Of a stretch of DNA of 47,224 nucleotides, positions 1 through 9,110 are shown piece by piece. Origin of the DNA: Anaerolineae bacterium (lineage in GTDB: Bacteria > Chloroflexota > Anaerolineae > Anaerolineales > Anaerolineaceae); contig JABLXC010000014.1 of assembly GCA_013178185.1 (NCBI GenBank), positions 1 to 47,224 on the forward strand, in the 5' to 3' direction. The notes under the pieces were generated by a model. The model was given only the letters and a program-made list of their open reading frames with translations, searched no databases and had not been told where the DNA came from. Numbering within the stretch: the stretch's first letter is position 1; each line of letters opens with the position of its first letter. The position numbers and the translations under genes were made by a program.

Positions 1-494
<494 letters not shown>

Positions 495-566
495 TGTGGT
501 GCGGGGAATTTGGCACTCTTTTTCCTACATGGTTTTCATTGGTAATCTTAACATCGTGAATAAAAG

Positions 567-688
567 TCTCTTGGTGATCTGTGCGACGGTGGTACACCCG
601 GCCACATCTCGAACCCGGTCGTTAAGGCCGTCAGCGCCGATGGTACTTGGGGGGCGACCCCCTGGGAGAGTAGGTCATTGCCAAGAGA
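567..688 (+). rRNA. rrf: 5S ribosomal RNA
   Basis: A 5S-sized gene follows the 23S in the same direction. The terminal helix is visible as GTCTCTTGG (566-574) pairing with CCAAGAGAC (681-689). The inner part has the typical 5S features: a loop with CACATCTCGAACCCGG near 602-618 and a GATGGTACTTGGGGGGCGACCCCCTGGGAGAGTA-like arm in the second half. The ends are set by the terminal helix and may be off by two bases. The T-rich stretch TTTTTTCTTTAAC begins immediately after it. Confidence 0.95.
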
Positions 689-721
689 CTTTTTTCTTTA
701 ACTTTATTGCGAATTTTCAAA

Positions 722-745
722 AAGCGCCTGATTTGCCAGGCGCTT
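722..745 (-). terminator. Intrinsic terminator of the deacetylase-like gene
   Basis: AAGCGCCTG (722-730) pairs perfectly with CAGGCGCTT (737-745) around a six-base loop. Read on the minus strand the stem is followed by TTTTTGAAAATT. It sits 29 bases beyond the stop of the minus-strand gene at 774. It could also stop plus-strand transcription leaving the rRNA operon, although the plus side has no T-run. Confidence 0.8.
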
Positions 746-773
746 CTACAAATGATTTGGCTTTTCTTGACGT

Positions 774-1871
774 TTATTTCTTTTCCCAGCTGATGAATTC
801 TTCATACATTTCAGGTAAGGTCATCCAGCGCACGCGCCCGCTTTGAACGTATGTCTGCAACCTGGAAAGCCAGTTCTCGAGCAGTGCCTCATCTAAAGAT
901 TGGCCAATGCTCCAACTCACGTAAAAATTGTTAACCCTCCCCGGATCTGCAAGCGATAAAGCCTGATCCAGCAGAATAAAATAGGCGTCAATATCTTCCT
1001 TCGTGAAGGTATCTGAAGTGTATTTCGCATGTGGATCTTCAAGTTGTTCAGCCAGATGGGGTAACCCGCCGCTTTCTGGCAGGATAACCACTTGTCCATC
1101 AGGGTTCGGAATAATCCAGTTAGAGCCGCTTTGAGCGCGCCAGGGATGAATTTGTTTTTCAAGTTCTTCTGGCCAGGGTTCGTGACATTGAGTAGGAGTC
1201 TGGCAGTTTTTATACGCTTCCGGGATCAAATCTGGAGAGAGAGAAAGCAGAGAAAAGGCCACATTGCCGGTAACCATCTTAAAACCGGCTTGCGAACTGG
1301 CTTTTACCCAATCACACTTGCTGGTTACCCCTGAGGTGTGGATGATGGAAATGCCAAGTTGGTCAAACACTTGTTTCATCTCTAGTAATGTGGGCGTAAA
1401 CCTCTCACACTTATACTTTAAATCTCCCCCTACATCTGCATGTAAGCCTACGCCATGACCGCGTTGGCGCATTTCGGACAAAAAACCTCCTCCGAATTTA
1501 AGATCACCTTTCGCGACATCAATGGTTTCAAAAGTCATTTTTGCGCCGTATTTCTCAAAAAGATCGGCATAACGACGCACCAGCGTAGTGTGTTTCACAT
1601 AGGCTTCACGTTCTTTGTCGTCTCTCCACCCTTCTAGATGGATCATGATCCCAATATTTAACACCGAAGATTGTGACGCGCTGAGTTCAGCGGTCTCTGG
1701 TGTCGAGCTGATTGCCGCGAGCGTTGGAGGCGCGCTTTGTCCGCTTTCAGAGGAGGAAGGAGGCTCTGTGATTTGACGGGTTGGAAGAAGAACTTGAACG
1801 GCAGAGCAGGAGATCGAAAAAAACAAGAAAACGACGGTAGACAATAGCCAATTTTTCTTTGTCGTATTCAT
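774..1871 (-). CDS. Secreted polysaccharide-deacetylase-like protein
   Basis: A 365-residue exported protein, probably acting at the cell surface. The start is the ATG at 1871: GAGGAG lies seven bases upstream, whereas a TTG five codons earlier would lie inside that ribosome-binding site. The N-terminus is KK followed by a hydrophobic stretch (residues 8-21) ending at Cys22. The lipobox is poor (S-I-S-C), so lipoprotein status is uncertain. A low-complexity Ser/Thr/Pro linker follows to ~residue 70. The rest resembles the glycoside hydrolase/deacetylase beta/alpha-barrel fold: a strand with IGIMIHLEGW, a long helix, TFETIDV, then RGHGVGLHAD, which recalls the GHEIGLH motif of polysaccharide deacetylases. 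The second metal-binding His of that motif is not obvious, so activity is uncertain. The gene is monocistronic, with its own terminator at 722-745. Substrate unknown. Confidence 0.6.
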   Translation of the reverse strand: MNTTKKNWLLSTVVFLFFSISCSAVQVLLPTRQITEPPSSSESGQSAPPTLAAISSTPETAELSASQSSVLNIGIMIHLEGWRDDKEREAYVKHTTLVRRYADLFEKYGAKMTFETIDVAKGDLKFGGGFLSEMRQRGHGVGLHADVGGDLKYKCERFTPTLLEMKQVFDQLGISIIHTSGVTSKCDWVKASSQAGFKMVTGNVAFSLLSLSPDLIPEAYKNCQTPTQCHEPWPEELEKQIHPWRAQSGSNWIIPNPDGQVVILPESGGLPHLAEQLEDPHAKYTSDTFTKEDIDAYFILLDQALSLADPGRVNNFYVSWSIGQSLDEALLENWLSRLQTYVQSGRVRWMTLPEMYEEFISWEKK

Positions 1872-1989
1872 TTTGCTGCTCCTCAATCTATGGCAAATTT
1901 AGGTGAAAAGCTCAGGGTTGGTTCACCCTAACCCATCAAAAAATACTTCGCAAGAAATTGTTTTAGAAGACCGAACGCCCGCGAAGCAT

Positions 1990-2018
1990 TTGACATTTGT
2001 TAACGTCGCGATTATAAT
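1990..2018 (+). promoter_or_regulatory. Consensus sigma-70 promoter of rpsU-infA
   Basis: TTGACA (1990-1995), 17 bases, TATAAT (2013-2018): a perfect match to the housekeeping consensus in both hexamers and spacing. Transcription should begin near 2025 and run through a ~185-base leader into rpsU. The short plus-strand reading frame that overlaps it (1903-2103) is therefore probably not a gene. Confidence 0.88.
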
Positions 2019-2024
2019 ATTGTT

Positions 2025-2200
2025 TGTAGTGTTTCCACAAATTTGGCGCTTGGGCCTTAATCATTTTTATCGATTTATGGAGGCTGCGGCTGGAAGAATT
2101 TGACCATAGGTGATCATAGAGTTACCTGAAGCGTAAAAATTCGGCCGCCCATTGTGGAAAGCCGATTTTTTTGTCCCTATTCCTGGATCAGAAGGGAGGT
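2025..2200 (+). promoter_or_regulatory. Structured 5' leader of rpsU-infA with two competing helices
   Basis: The leader between the promoter and rpsU has a nine-base perfect long-range pairing, TTTCCACAA (2032-2040) with TTGTGGAAA (2152-2160). It also has a short hairpin TCGGC (2141-2145)/GCCGA (2161-2165) followed at once by seven T. The right arm of the long helix lies in the loop of the short hairpin, so forming both at once would need a pseudoknot. That is the layout expected of a terminator/antiterminator switch. The terminator stem is only five pairs, so its strength is doubtful. I cannot assign it to a described ribosomal-protein leader class. Confidence 0.45.
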
Positions 2201-2208
2201 GAGACGCA

Positions 2209-2406
2209 GTGGCAAGTGTTGTACTTAGACCGAATGAATCTCAAGATCAATTGCTGAAACGCTTTCGCAAAAAAGTTGTCAAAAGCGGCGTCTTGAGCAC
2301 GGTGCGTCGAAAACGTTGGTTTATTTCCAAGAGCGAATTACGACGGGTTGAGAAGAAGAAAGCAATGCGTCGTATCAAACGCCGCCAGCTCAGCAAAGCT
2401 GAGTAG
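2209..2406 (+). CDS. rpsU: 30S ribosomal protein bS21
   Basis: A 65-residue, very basic protein with the bS21 pattern: the acidic-to-basic N-terminus (ASVVLRPNESQDQLLKRFRKKV), then RRKRWFISKSELRRVEKKKAMRRIKRRQ. bS21 binds near the 3' end of 16S rRNA on the 30S platform and supports initiation. The start is a GTG at 2209, preceded by AAGGGAGGTGA at ~2192-2202, a near-complete anti-Shine-Dalgarno match. That is notable because bS21 itself affects access to the anti-SD region. It is first in a two-gene unit with infA, which lies 63 bases downstream. Confidence 0.95.
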   Translation: MASVVLRPNESQDQLLKRFRKKVVKSGVLSTVRRKRWFISKSELRRVEKKKAMRRIKRRQLSKAE

Positions 2407-2469
2407 GCCGCCTTTTCCTGCTTGATCCGGGTATTTTTGCCCCCTGGCAAGGTCCGAAACGAGGTGTTC

Positions 2470-2721
2470 ATGGCCAAAGAAGAAGATAAGATTACTGTTG
2501 AAGGGACTATCGTAGAAGCCCTCCCTGGAACTCAGTTCCGAGTGCGGTTGGATAATGATCATGTCGTTCTCGCTTATCTCTCCGGCAGGATGCGCAAGTA
2601 CTATATCCGCATCCTCCTCGGCGATCGCGTTCGCGTCGAGATGTCTCCCTATGACCTGTCTCGTGGCCGGATTGTCTATCGCCACCGCCGCTATGCCGAC
2701 GATACACCTGTTGAAGAATAA
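2470..2721 (+). CDS. infA: Translation initiation factor IF-1
   Basis: An 83-residue single OB-fold protein with the IF-1 landmarks: [66 protein letters not shown] in three runs of strands. IF-1 blocks the ribosomal A site during initiation. The start is the ATG at 2470 (MAKEEDKI), with GAGGTG at 2461-2466; an upstream in-frame ATG at 2422 would add an unconserved 16 residues and has no good ribosome-binding site. It is about ten residues longer than the usual 72, because of a C-terminal tail ([10 protein letters not shown]). It is last in the rpsU-infA unit and is followed by a strong terminator. Confidence 0.96.
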   Translation: MAKEEDKITVEGTIVEALPGTQFRVRLDNDHVVLAYLSGRMRKYYIRILLGDRVRVEMSPYDLSRGRIVYRHRRYADDTPVEE

Positions 2722-2748
2722 TACTACCGGAATTTTTATTCGATCATT

Positions 2749-2794
2749 CAAAAAAACCGCCCCAGCTCAACTTGCTGGGGCGGCGCTTTTTTTT
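2749..2794. terminator. Bidirectional intrinsic terminator between infA and the DHOD-like gene
   Basis: CCGCCCCAGC (2757-2766) pairs with GCTGGGGCGG (2774-2783), ten GC-rich pairs around a seven-base loop. Eight T follow at 2787-2794 and an A-run precedes it at 2749-2756. It can end the infA transcript (+) and the convergent 2856-3863 transcript (-). Confidence 0.92.
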
Positions 2795-2855
2795 GTAAGC
2801 AGCGGGCAACCCGTTTCGTGTCGCCATGCCGCTATTCGGGCGTTCGCATCAGATC

Positions 2856-3863
2856 CTAGGGGATAATCCGGTTATCAAAGCTCGTCAGCGCCTTCATATA
2901 ATTAGCACGCTCGAACGCCGCTGGCTCGGCGACGGCTTGCTGGCTCATGCTGCCACGCATCTGCCGCACCGATTCATACTCAAATTTTTCCATCCATTCC
3001 TCGATGCCGCTCAGCGCCTCTTTTGCCCAATGAATCCCATTGCGTAGCAGCGCCGAGGCAGGTTGTACCACGCTGGCTCCGGCCATGATGCCCTTGATAA
3101 TGTCTTCCGCGGAATGAATGCCGGTGGTGAGCGCCAGGTCTGCCGAGATGCGGCCGTAAAGGATGGCAACCCACCGCAAAGGCAGTCGCAATTCGCTAGA
3201 GGTGCTCAGCTCCAGGCTTGGAATGACTTCCAGCATCTCGATGTCGAGATCGGGCTGGTAAAAACGATTGAAGAGCACCAATCCTCCCGCTCCGGCTTCC
3301 ACAAGCTGCCTTGCCAGGCTGGGAAGCGCGGTGAAAAACGGGCTGAGCTTGACGGCCAGGGGAATACGGATCTGCTTGCGTAGATCTGATACCAGGTTTA
3401 CATAGCTCTGTTCCAGGTCCTTGCTGGTAATGTCGAAGTCGGTAGGAATGTAATAGATGTTCAATTCCAAAGCATCTGCCCCTGCCTGCTGCATCCGGTG
3501 AGCATATTCTATCCACCCACCGGTCGAAACGCCGTTCAGGCTGGCAATCACCGGAATGTCAATCGAGCTTTTCAGCTTCTGGATCAGATTGAGATATTCG
3601 TCTGGGCCGATGTTGTAATGCTCCATTTCTGGAAAATAACTCAGCGCTTCTGCGAACGATTCTGTGCCCCGGCTGAGAAAATAATCCAAAGCCCGGCTTT
3701 CATGGCTGATCTGCTCTTCGAACAACGAATACATAACCACCGCGCTGACACCGGCGTCTTCCAGCTTGCGAACATTGCTGAGCTTTTTAGAAAGCGGCGA
3801 CGCCGCTGCAACCAATGGGTTCTTCAACTGCAGGCCGAGATAACTGGTGGTGAGATCAATCAT
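2856..3863 (-). CDS. Dihydroorotate-dehydrogenase-like flavoprotein lacking the catalytic motif
   Basis: A 335-residue TIM barrel of the PyrD/PreA type ([17 protein letters not shown] at the N-terminus, VIASLNG at 105-111, VKLSPF at 171-176, [10 protein letters not shown] further on). True dihydroorotate dehydrogenases carry N-[IL]-S-[CS]-P-N at the strand that supplies the catalytic base; here the region reads ELNIYYIP (133-140). Cys/Ser and the PN pair are missing, so pyrimidine synthesis is unlikely. The start is the ATG at 3863, with GGAGGG just upstream. It overlaps the last eight bases of nifJ, so the two should be translationally coupled. FMN binding is likely from the fold. A role as a redox partner or accessory of the pyruvate oxidoreductase is inferred from the overlap only. 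Confidence 0.8.
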   Translation of the reverse strand: MIDLTTSYLGLQLKNPLVAAASPLSKKLSNVRKLEDAGVSAVVMYSLFEEQISHESRALDYFLSRGTESFAEALSYFPEMEHYNIGPDEYLNLIQKLKSSIDIPVIASLNGVSTGGWIEYAHRMQQAGADALELNIYYIPTDFDITSKDLEQSYVNLVSDLRKQIRIPLAVKLSPFFTALPSLARQLVEAGAGGLVLFNRFYQPDLDIEMLEVIPSLELSTSSELRLPLRWVAILYGRISADLALTTGIHSAEDIIKGIMAGASVVQPASALLRNGIHWAKEALSGIEEWMEKFEYESVRQMRGSMSQQAVAEPAAFERANYMKALTSFDNRIIP

Positions 3864-6800
3864 GAGACCCTCCATTACTATTATTATTTTGACCGGCGTT
3901 GTATTCAATTTCTGCCATTTGGCGATAGAGTTCCCACCGCTTTCGCACATCATCGCGGGCGGCGCGCATCAGTTGCTCGGCGCGTATTTCATCGCTTTGT
4001 AAAAGCATCCGGTAGCGTGTTTCATTGTACGCGTAGTCTTCTACGGGGATGGACGGCTCCTTTGAATCCAGCGAAAGCGGGTTCTGGCCCTGGGCGATCA
4101 GCGCCGGGTTGTAGCGATAGAGCGGCCAGATGCCGGAGAGCACGGCCAGTTTTTGCTGCTCCAATCCCTTGCGCATGTCAATACCATGTGAGATACAGTG
4201 GCTGTAAGCAATAATCAAGGAGGGCCCAGGGTAAGCGTCGGCTTCCAGAAACGCCCGCAAGGTGTGCTGGTCGTTTGCGCCCATCGCCACCTTGGCGACA
4301 TAGACGTACCCATAAGCCATCGCGATCATCCCCAGGTCCTTCTTTGGCAGGCCTTTCCCGTTGGCGGCAAATTTCGCGACGGCGGCACGCGGCGTGGATT
4401 TGGAGGCCTGCCCGCCGGTGTTGGAATACACCTCGGTATCCAGCACCAAAATATTGATGTTGCGCCCCGATGCAAGCACGTGGTCAAGGCCGCCATAGCC
4501 GATATCATATGCCCAGCCGTCGCCTCCGATCACCCAGACGCTCTTGCGCACCAAAAAATCGGCCAGCGCAGACAGGTGTTTGGCTTTTGGATCTTTCAGG
4601 TTAGCCAACCGCTGTTTTAAGATCGCCACCCGTTCGCGCTGGCGTATGATGCTGGCGTCGTCGGACTGGTCCGCGTTGAGGATCTCATCCACCAGCGTTT
4701 GGCCGGCTGCTTCTGCAAACTGGGGCAGCAGTTCACGCGCGTACTCGCTCTGTTTGTCAATCGTCAGGCGCATCCCAAGCCCAAATTCAGCGTTGTCTTC
4801 AAAAAGCGAATTAGACCAGGCCGGGCCCCGTCCTTCTTTGTTCTTCGCCCAGGGCGTTGTGGGCAGGTTGCCCCCATAGATGGAGGAACACCCCGTTGCG
4901 TTGGCGATGACGCTGCGATCGCCGAATAGTTGCGAGACAAGCTTGACATAGGGCGTTTCGCCGCAGCCTCCGCAAGCTCCGGAAAATTCAAACAGCGGTT
5001 GGAGGAGCTGAGAATTCTTTACCGTCCCAGGCTGGAAGCTGGAGCGGTCGGTTTCGGGTAGGCTGAGGAAAAACTCCCAGTTTTCACGCTCTTTTTCGCG
5101 CAAAGGAAGCTGTTCGGCCATGTTGATCGCCTTGCGGCCGACTTGCGACTTGTCCTTGGCGGGGCAGGCCTCCACGCACAGCGCACACCCGGTGCAATCT
5201 TCGGGCGCTACCTGGATGGTGTATTTCATATCCGGCAGTTCTTTGAACTTGGCGTCTATAAATTTGAAGGTCTCCGGCGCATTCTTCAAGAGCGCTGGAT
5301 CATAAACCTTTTGTCGGATGACGGCGTGTGGGCAAACAAAGGCGCACTTGCCGCATTGGATGCACAGGTTCGGTTCCCAGACCGGGATTTCCAGGGCAAT
5401 ATTGCGCTTTTCCCACTGGCTGGTTGCGGATGGAAAAGTGCCGTCCACCGGCAGGGCGCTGACGGGCAGGTTGTCGCCTTCATAAAAAATCATCGGGCCG
5501 AGTACATCGCGCACAAACTCCGGCGCTTGTTGAGAAAGCGATAACCGCTGGATGGCACTATTTGCTTTTTCCGGAACTTTGACTTCGTACAGGTTTGCCA
5601 GCGTAGAATCGACCGCCTCGAAGTTCTGCCGCACCACCGTCTCGCCTCGTTTTCCGTAGGTCTTTTCAATGCTTTTCTTGATCTGTTTGATGGCTTCCTC
5701 CCTTGGGAGAACGCCGCTGATGGCAAAGAAACAGGTCTGCATGATGGTGTTGATGCGCCCGCCCATGCCCGTCTTATGAGCCACTTCGTAGCCGTCAATG
5801 ACATAGAATTTTAGTTTTTTGGCGATGATCGTTTCTTGCACTTCACGCGGGAGGTGATCCCACACTTGATCGGGACCATAGATGCTGTTGAGCAAGAACA
5901 CGCCTCCCTGGCGGGCATATTTGAGAATATCAATCCGTTCCAGGAAGCTAAACTGGTGGCAGGCCACAAAATTCGCTTCGTTCTCGCCGATCAGGTAAGG
6001 GGCGCGGATGCGGCGCGGCCCAAAGCGGAGGTGGGAAATGGTGATTGAACCGGATTTCTTCGAGTCGTATACAAAATACCCCTGGGCGCCGTAATCCGTC
6101 TCTTCGCCGATGATTTTGATTGAGTTTTTGTTGGCGCCTACGGTGCCGTCTGCTCCCAGCCCGAAGAAAACGCAATACACCGTGTCGGGGCTGGCGATCG
6201 AGAAATGTGGGTCGTAGGATAGGCTGGAATGGCTGACGTCATCTTGAATGCCCACGGTGAAGTGGTTTTTGGGGTTGCTCTTTTTAAGTTCATCGAAGAC
6301 GGCTTTTGCCATCGCCGGGGTGAATTCTTTAGAGGACAGCCCGTACCGGCCGCCGATGATCTGAGGAGCGATTTTGAAGGGCGCGCTTCCGTTGGCAAGA
6401 CCTTCATTGACAGCGGTAACCACGTCCATGTAAAGCGGTTCGCCGGCAGCCCCAGGTTCTTTGGTGCGGTCCAGGACGGCAATCTTTTTCACAGAAGGGG
6501 GAAGCGCTTTGAGGAAGTGAGGGGTAGAAAACGGCCGGTACAGCCGGACGGTAAGAACGCCCACCTTTTCGCCTTGTTTTGCCAGAAATTCAGCGGTTTC
6601 GTCGCAGGTTTCGGCGCCTGATCCCATGATCACGATGATGTTCTCTGCATCTGCGGCGCCCTGGTAATCAAAAAGGTGATACGAGCGTCCCACCAGCCCG
6701 GCAAATTTATCCATTGCCTTTTGGACAATGCCCGGGCAGGCTTCGTAAAATGGATTGCAGCGCTCGCGCGCCTGGAAGAAAACATCGGGGTTTTGCGCAG

Positions 6801-7452
6801 TGCCTCGGATCACCGGGCGGTCCGGCGAAAGCCCGCGTATCCGCGCTGCCACGATTAAATCATCATCGAGCATGGCGCGCATATCCTCTTCGGTCAGTTG
6901 TTCGATCTTGTTCACCTCGTGTGAGGTTCGAAAACCATCGAAGAAGTGCAGGAACGGGATGCGCGCCTCCAGCGTTGCGGCCTGAGAAATCAACGCCATG
7001 TCTTGGGCTTCTTGCACCGAGGATGAGGCCAGCAGCGCAAAACCGGTTGAGCGGGCAGCGTTGATATCGGAATGGTCGCCGAAGATGGACAAGGCATGGG
7101 TTGCTACCGAACGGGCTGAAACGTGAAATACCGTCGGCGTCAGTTCTCCGGCAATCTTGTACATGTTTGGGATCATCAACAGTAGCCCCTGAGAGGCTGT
7201 AAAGGTGGTCGTCAGGGATCCGGTTGTCAGGGCGCCATGCACAGCCCCGGCGGCGCCGCCTTCGGACTGCATCTCAACCACCAGCGGAACGGTACCCCAG
7301 GCATTTTTCTTCTTTGCGGCAGACCAGGCATCGGCAAATTCGCCCATGCCGGAAGAAGGCGTGATCGGATAGATGGCAATCACTTCGTTGGTCCGGTATG
7401 CCACATAAGCAACCGCTTCGTTGGCGTCGATTGTTACCATTTCTCGCTTCAT
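3856..7452 (-). CDS. nifJ: Pyruvate:ferredoxin (flavodoxin) oxidoreductase, single-chain
   Basis: At 1198 residues this is the full-length homodimeric enzyme: pyruvate + CoA + oxidised ferredoxin to acetyl-CoA + CO2 + reduced ferredoxin. Domain I starts at the N-terminus ([19 protein letters not shown]). A two-cluster ferredoxin domain has C-x2-C-x2-C-x3-C sets near residues 693-705 ([11 protein letters not shown]) and ~750-763 ([12 protein letters not shown]). Cysteines for the proximal cluster are near 825 (GACGGCGE). The thiamine-diphosphate motif is at ~975-1000 ([15 protein letters not shown] then [11 protein letters not shown]), and a late Cys occurs in YSHCISHG. The start ATG at 7452 has GGAG seven bases upstream. 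The enzyme is oxygen-sensitive in most bacteria, so it points to anaerobic metabolism. It overlaps the next gene by eight bases. Confidence 0.96.
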   Translation of the reverse strand: MKREMVTIDANEAVAYVAYRTNEVIAIYPITPSSGMGEFADAWSAAKKKNAWGTVPLVVEMQSEGGAAGAVHGALTTGSLTTTFTASQGLLLMIPNMYKIAGELTPTVFHVSARSVATHALSIFGDHSDINAARSTGFALLASSSVQEAQDMALISQAATLEARIPFLHFFDGFRTSHEVNKIEQLTEEDMRAMLDDDLIVAARIRGLSPDRPVIRGTAQNPDVFFQARERCNPFYEACPGIVQKAMDKFAGLVGRSYHLFDYQGAADAENIIVIMGSGAETCDETAEFLAKQGEKVGVLTVRLYRPFSTPHFLKALPPSVKKIAVLDRTKEPGAAGEPLYMDVVTAVNEGLANGSAPFKIAPQIIGGRYGLSSKEFTPAMAKAVFDELKKSNPKNHFTVGIQDDVSHSSLSYDPHFSIASPDTVYCVFFGLGADGTVGANKNSIKIIGEETDYGAQGYFVYDSKKSGSITISHLRFGPRRIRAPYLIGENEANFVACHQFSFLERIDILKYARQGGVFLLNSIYGPDQVWDHLPREVQETIIAKKLKFYVIDGYEVAHKTGMGGRINTIMQTCFFAISGVLPREEAIKQIKKSIEKTYGKRGETVVRQNFEAVDSTLANLYEVKVPEKANSAIQRLSLSQQAPEFVRDVLGPMIFYEGDNLPVSALPVDGTFPSATSQWEKRNIALEIPVWEPNLCIQCGKCAFVCPHAVIRQKVYDPALLKNAPETFKFIDAKFKELPDMKYTIQVAPEDCTGCALCVEACPAKDKSQVGRKAINMAEQLPLREKERENWEFFLSLPETDRSSFQPGTVKNSQLLQPLFEFSGACGGCGETPYVKLVSQLFGDRSVIANATGCSSIYGGNLPTTPWAKNKEGRGPAWSNSLFEDNAEFGLGMRLTIDKQSEYARELLPQFAEAAGQTLVDEILNADQSDDASIIRQRERVAILKQRLANLKDPKAKHLSALADFLVRKSVWVIGGDGWAYDIGYGGLDHVLASGRNINILVLDTEVYSNTGGQASKSTPRAAVAKFAANGKGLPKKDLGMIAMAYGYVYVAKVAMGANDQHTLRAFLEADAYPGPSLIIAYSHCISHGIDMRKGLEQQKLAVLSGIWPLYRYNPALIAQGQNPLSLDSKEPSIPVEDYAYNETRYRMLLQSDEIRAEQLMRAARDDVRKRWELYRQMAEIEYNAGQNNNSNGGSHD

Positions 7453-7630
7453 GACTAAACTCCAAAAGGTGATTCGTCGAAGAGACCGACGTTAATTTTA
7501 GGCAGCAAAAACCAGTCCCCTTTTTAGGGGTGTCTGGACATTCAAATAAGAAGTTTATCGGTAAATGGGGGTTTCAGGTAGTACTATAGGTCATCAAAAG
7601 TACCTGTGTCCTGTCATAAAATGACAAATA
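7453..7630 (-). promoter_or_regulatory. nifJ upstream region: probable promoter, operator-like inverted repeat and leader hairpin
   Basis: This gap separates the NUDIX gene from nifJ. On the minus strand AGGACA (7612-7607), 18 bases and TATAGT (7588-7583) form a fair promoter. A perfect inverted repeat TGTCAT-AAA-ATGACA (7612-7626) sits directly at and upstream of the -35 and could be a regulator site. In the leader, CCCC (7517-7520) and GGGG (7527-7530) with flanking CCAG/CTGG form a small hairpin. No regulator can be named from the motif. Confidence 0.45.
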
Positions 7631-8185
7631 TCATGTTTTTTGTTTTACCTGCGGAGAATTGGTGAGATAAGGCAGCGCAAGCAGCAGCGAGGCAAGCGAT
7701 TTTGAATCCCGCAGCTCACCGCGCGCCACCATTTCATAAACCTGTTGGACTGGCATGCTCTCTGCCTGGATGAATTCATCCGCATCTGCATTGAGCGGGT
7801 CGGGGCGTAAGTCGGTGGCCAGGAAAACGTGCATGAACTCGTTGCAGTAGCCAGGGGCCATGTAGAACTCGCCAATTTTTTGAAGCTGACCCGCCGCCTG
7901 GCCGATTTCTTCGCGGATCTCTCTGGCAGCTGCGGCCAACGGTTCTTCGTCTGTGTTAAGCACCCCAGCAGGCAATTCCAGCAGATCCGCTTCGGCCCCC
8001 ACGCGAAACTGGCGCACAAACCACACATACCCGCGGCTGTCGACCGGAACGATCGTGACGGCCGGGGCGTGGTCAACCAGGTCATACGGGTGCGCGCGGC
8101 CATCCGGCAGCCGGACGTTAACTCGCTGGACCTTGAAGTTGTGAGTGGTGTGAGTGGTTTGGCGATCAAGGATGTGTGTGCTCAT
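7631..8185 (-). CDS. NUDIX hydrolase, ADP-ribose pyrophosphatase type
   Basis: A 184-residue NUDIX protein. The NUDIX box runs from Gly74 to ~96 and fits Gx5Ex7REUxEExGU closely (Gly74, Glu80, Arg88-Glu89, Glu92-Glu93, Gly95). Upstream, DLLELPAG and downstream FYMAPGYCNEFMHVFLA are typical of the ADP-ribose pyrophosphatase (NudF-like) branch, which hydrolyses ADP-ribose to AMP and ribose-5-phosphate using Mg2+. A Gln/Pro-type selectivity residue cannot be assigned safely, so substrate is inferred. ATG at 8185 is preceded by AGGAGA. It is flanked by a lipoprotein gene upstream and nifJ downstream, with no sign of tight coupling to either. Confidence 0.88.
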   Translation of the reverse strand: MSTHILDRQTTHTTHNFKVQRVNVRLPDGRAHPYDLVDHAPAVTIVPVDSRGYVWFVRQFRVGAEADLLELPAGVLNTDEEPLAAAAREIREEIGQAAGQLQKIGEFYMAPGYCNEFMHVFLATDLRPDPLNADADEFIQAESMPVQQVYEMVARGELRDSKSLASLLLALPYLTNSPQVKQKT

Positions 8186-8205
8186 TTATTTCTCCTAAAT
8201 ACACC

Positions 8206-8232
8206 GGTCTGGTCAGCAACGCTGGCCAGACC
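8206..8232 (-). terminator. Strong hairpin between the LysM lipoprotein and NUDIX genes
   Basis: GGTCTGGTCAGC (8206-8217) pairs with GCTGGCCAGACC (8221-8232) with one wobble and a three-base loop. It lies after the LysM gene and just before the NUDIX ribosome-binding site. There is no T-run, so it may be a weak terminator, an mRNA-stabilising end, or a leader structure for the NUDIX gene. Confidence 0.4.
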
Positions 8233-8275
8233 CGGTTGATCAAAAGGTTGGCGCCGCAAAGCGCGACCGCTTATT

Positions 8276-8920
8276 TTATGGGATTCGCAGGGTTTGCCCG
8301 GCGGAAATGCCGCCAGGACCCGAAAGCTGGTTCACCGCGATGATCGCTTCAGGGCTTACGTCGCCAAAACGGCAGGCAATGGTATAGATGGTGTCGCCTG
8401 CCTGAACCGTGTAGTCGGTGGGGTGCGGCTTGAGGGCGCGCGGGCCGTAAGCGCTTGACCAGTTGCCCGACTGTGGGATGGTCAATACGGCGCCGGCTGC
8501 CGGCTTCGAGTTCATATTGAGGCCGTTCGCTGAGAATAAGGCGCCGATATCCAGGTCGTACCGTCGGGCTATGCAAATCGGCCATTCGCCTGGCTGAAGC
8601 GTATAAGTTGAAGGGCGGCTAAGTTCTGGGGTTGCAATAACAGGGATGGCGGTTGGTTCAGGTGGCTGAATTGCCTCGGCTGGGGCTCCGCCGCCAGACT
8701 GGGCAGGGATCATGGTCATCATGGCAATGGCTGTCTCTGTGGCTTTTACGGCGTCATCCACCATTGCCTGGGATGGTTCGGTGCCAACCACAAAATCCAG
8801 TTCACTGCTCGTTGGTTCGGTAACACCCGCAGGCGCCTGTGAAGCTGGGCGCTGGCAGGCGGCGATAGTCAGCGCCAGCAATACCGCAACCAGGTTCAAG
8901 GTGAATGTTCTTTTTCTCAT
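8276..8920 (-). CDS. Lipoprotein with two LysM domains
   Basis: A 214-residue exported lipoprotein. The signal peptide MRKRTFTLNLVAVLLALTIAAC has a good lipobox (IAAC, Cys22). A linker rich in Pro/Thr/Ala follows. Two LysM repeats fill the C-terminal half: the first begins at STYTLQPGEWPICIARRYDLD and ends at VLTIP; the second begins at TDYTVQAGDTIYTIACRFG and ends at QTLRIP. LysM binds N-acetylglucosamine-containing glycans such as peptidoglycan. Cys residues in the middle of both repeats (ICIARRY, TIACRFG) might form a disulfide between or within them. No catalytic domain is present, so a structural or adhesive role at the wall is likely. The ~190 bases up to the next gene show no clear feature. 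Confidence 0.85.
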   Translation of the reverse strand: MRKRTFTLNLVAVLLALTIAACQRPASQAPAGVTEPTSSELDFVVGTEPSQAMVDDAVKATETAIAMMTMIPAQSGGGAPAEAIQPPEPTAIPVIATPELSRPSTYTLQPGEWPICIARRYDLDIGALFSANGLNMNSKPAAGAVLTIPQSGNWSSAYGPRALKPHPTDYTVQAGDTIYTIACRFGDVSPEAIIAVNQLSGPGGISAGQTLRIP

Positions 8921-9110
8921 CGTCTACTCCTTGCAGTGTCTTGCAGTCCGCCAGGATGTCTGGCCAGGAAGGGAAGTTGTGCGACAACCCTTCTCCACAT
9001 ACTAGCATAACCCTTTACAGGCGTCAAGCGAAGCATCACCGTCGAAAGTGTAGATCGAGAACGGGAGGATCCTTCAGCATACTTCGCCATAAGCCGTCGG
9101 TGGAAAGCGC

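Noticed and set aside
496-846. 116-codon plus-strand frame across the 5S rRNA
   Set aside because: It reads through the 5S gene and a terminator.
1903-2103. 66-codon plus-strand frame upstream of rpsU
   Set aside because: A perfect sigma-70 promoter (1990-2018) lies inside it and no ribosome-binding site precedes it.
3498-4214. 238-codon plus-strand frame across the nifJ/DHOD-like boundary
   Set aside because: Shadow of two well-supported genes; no domain, no ribosome-binding site.
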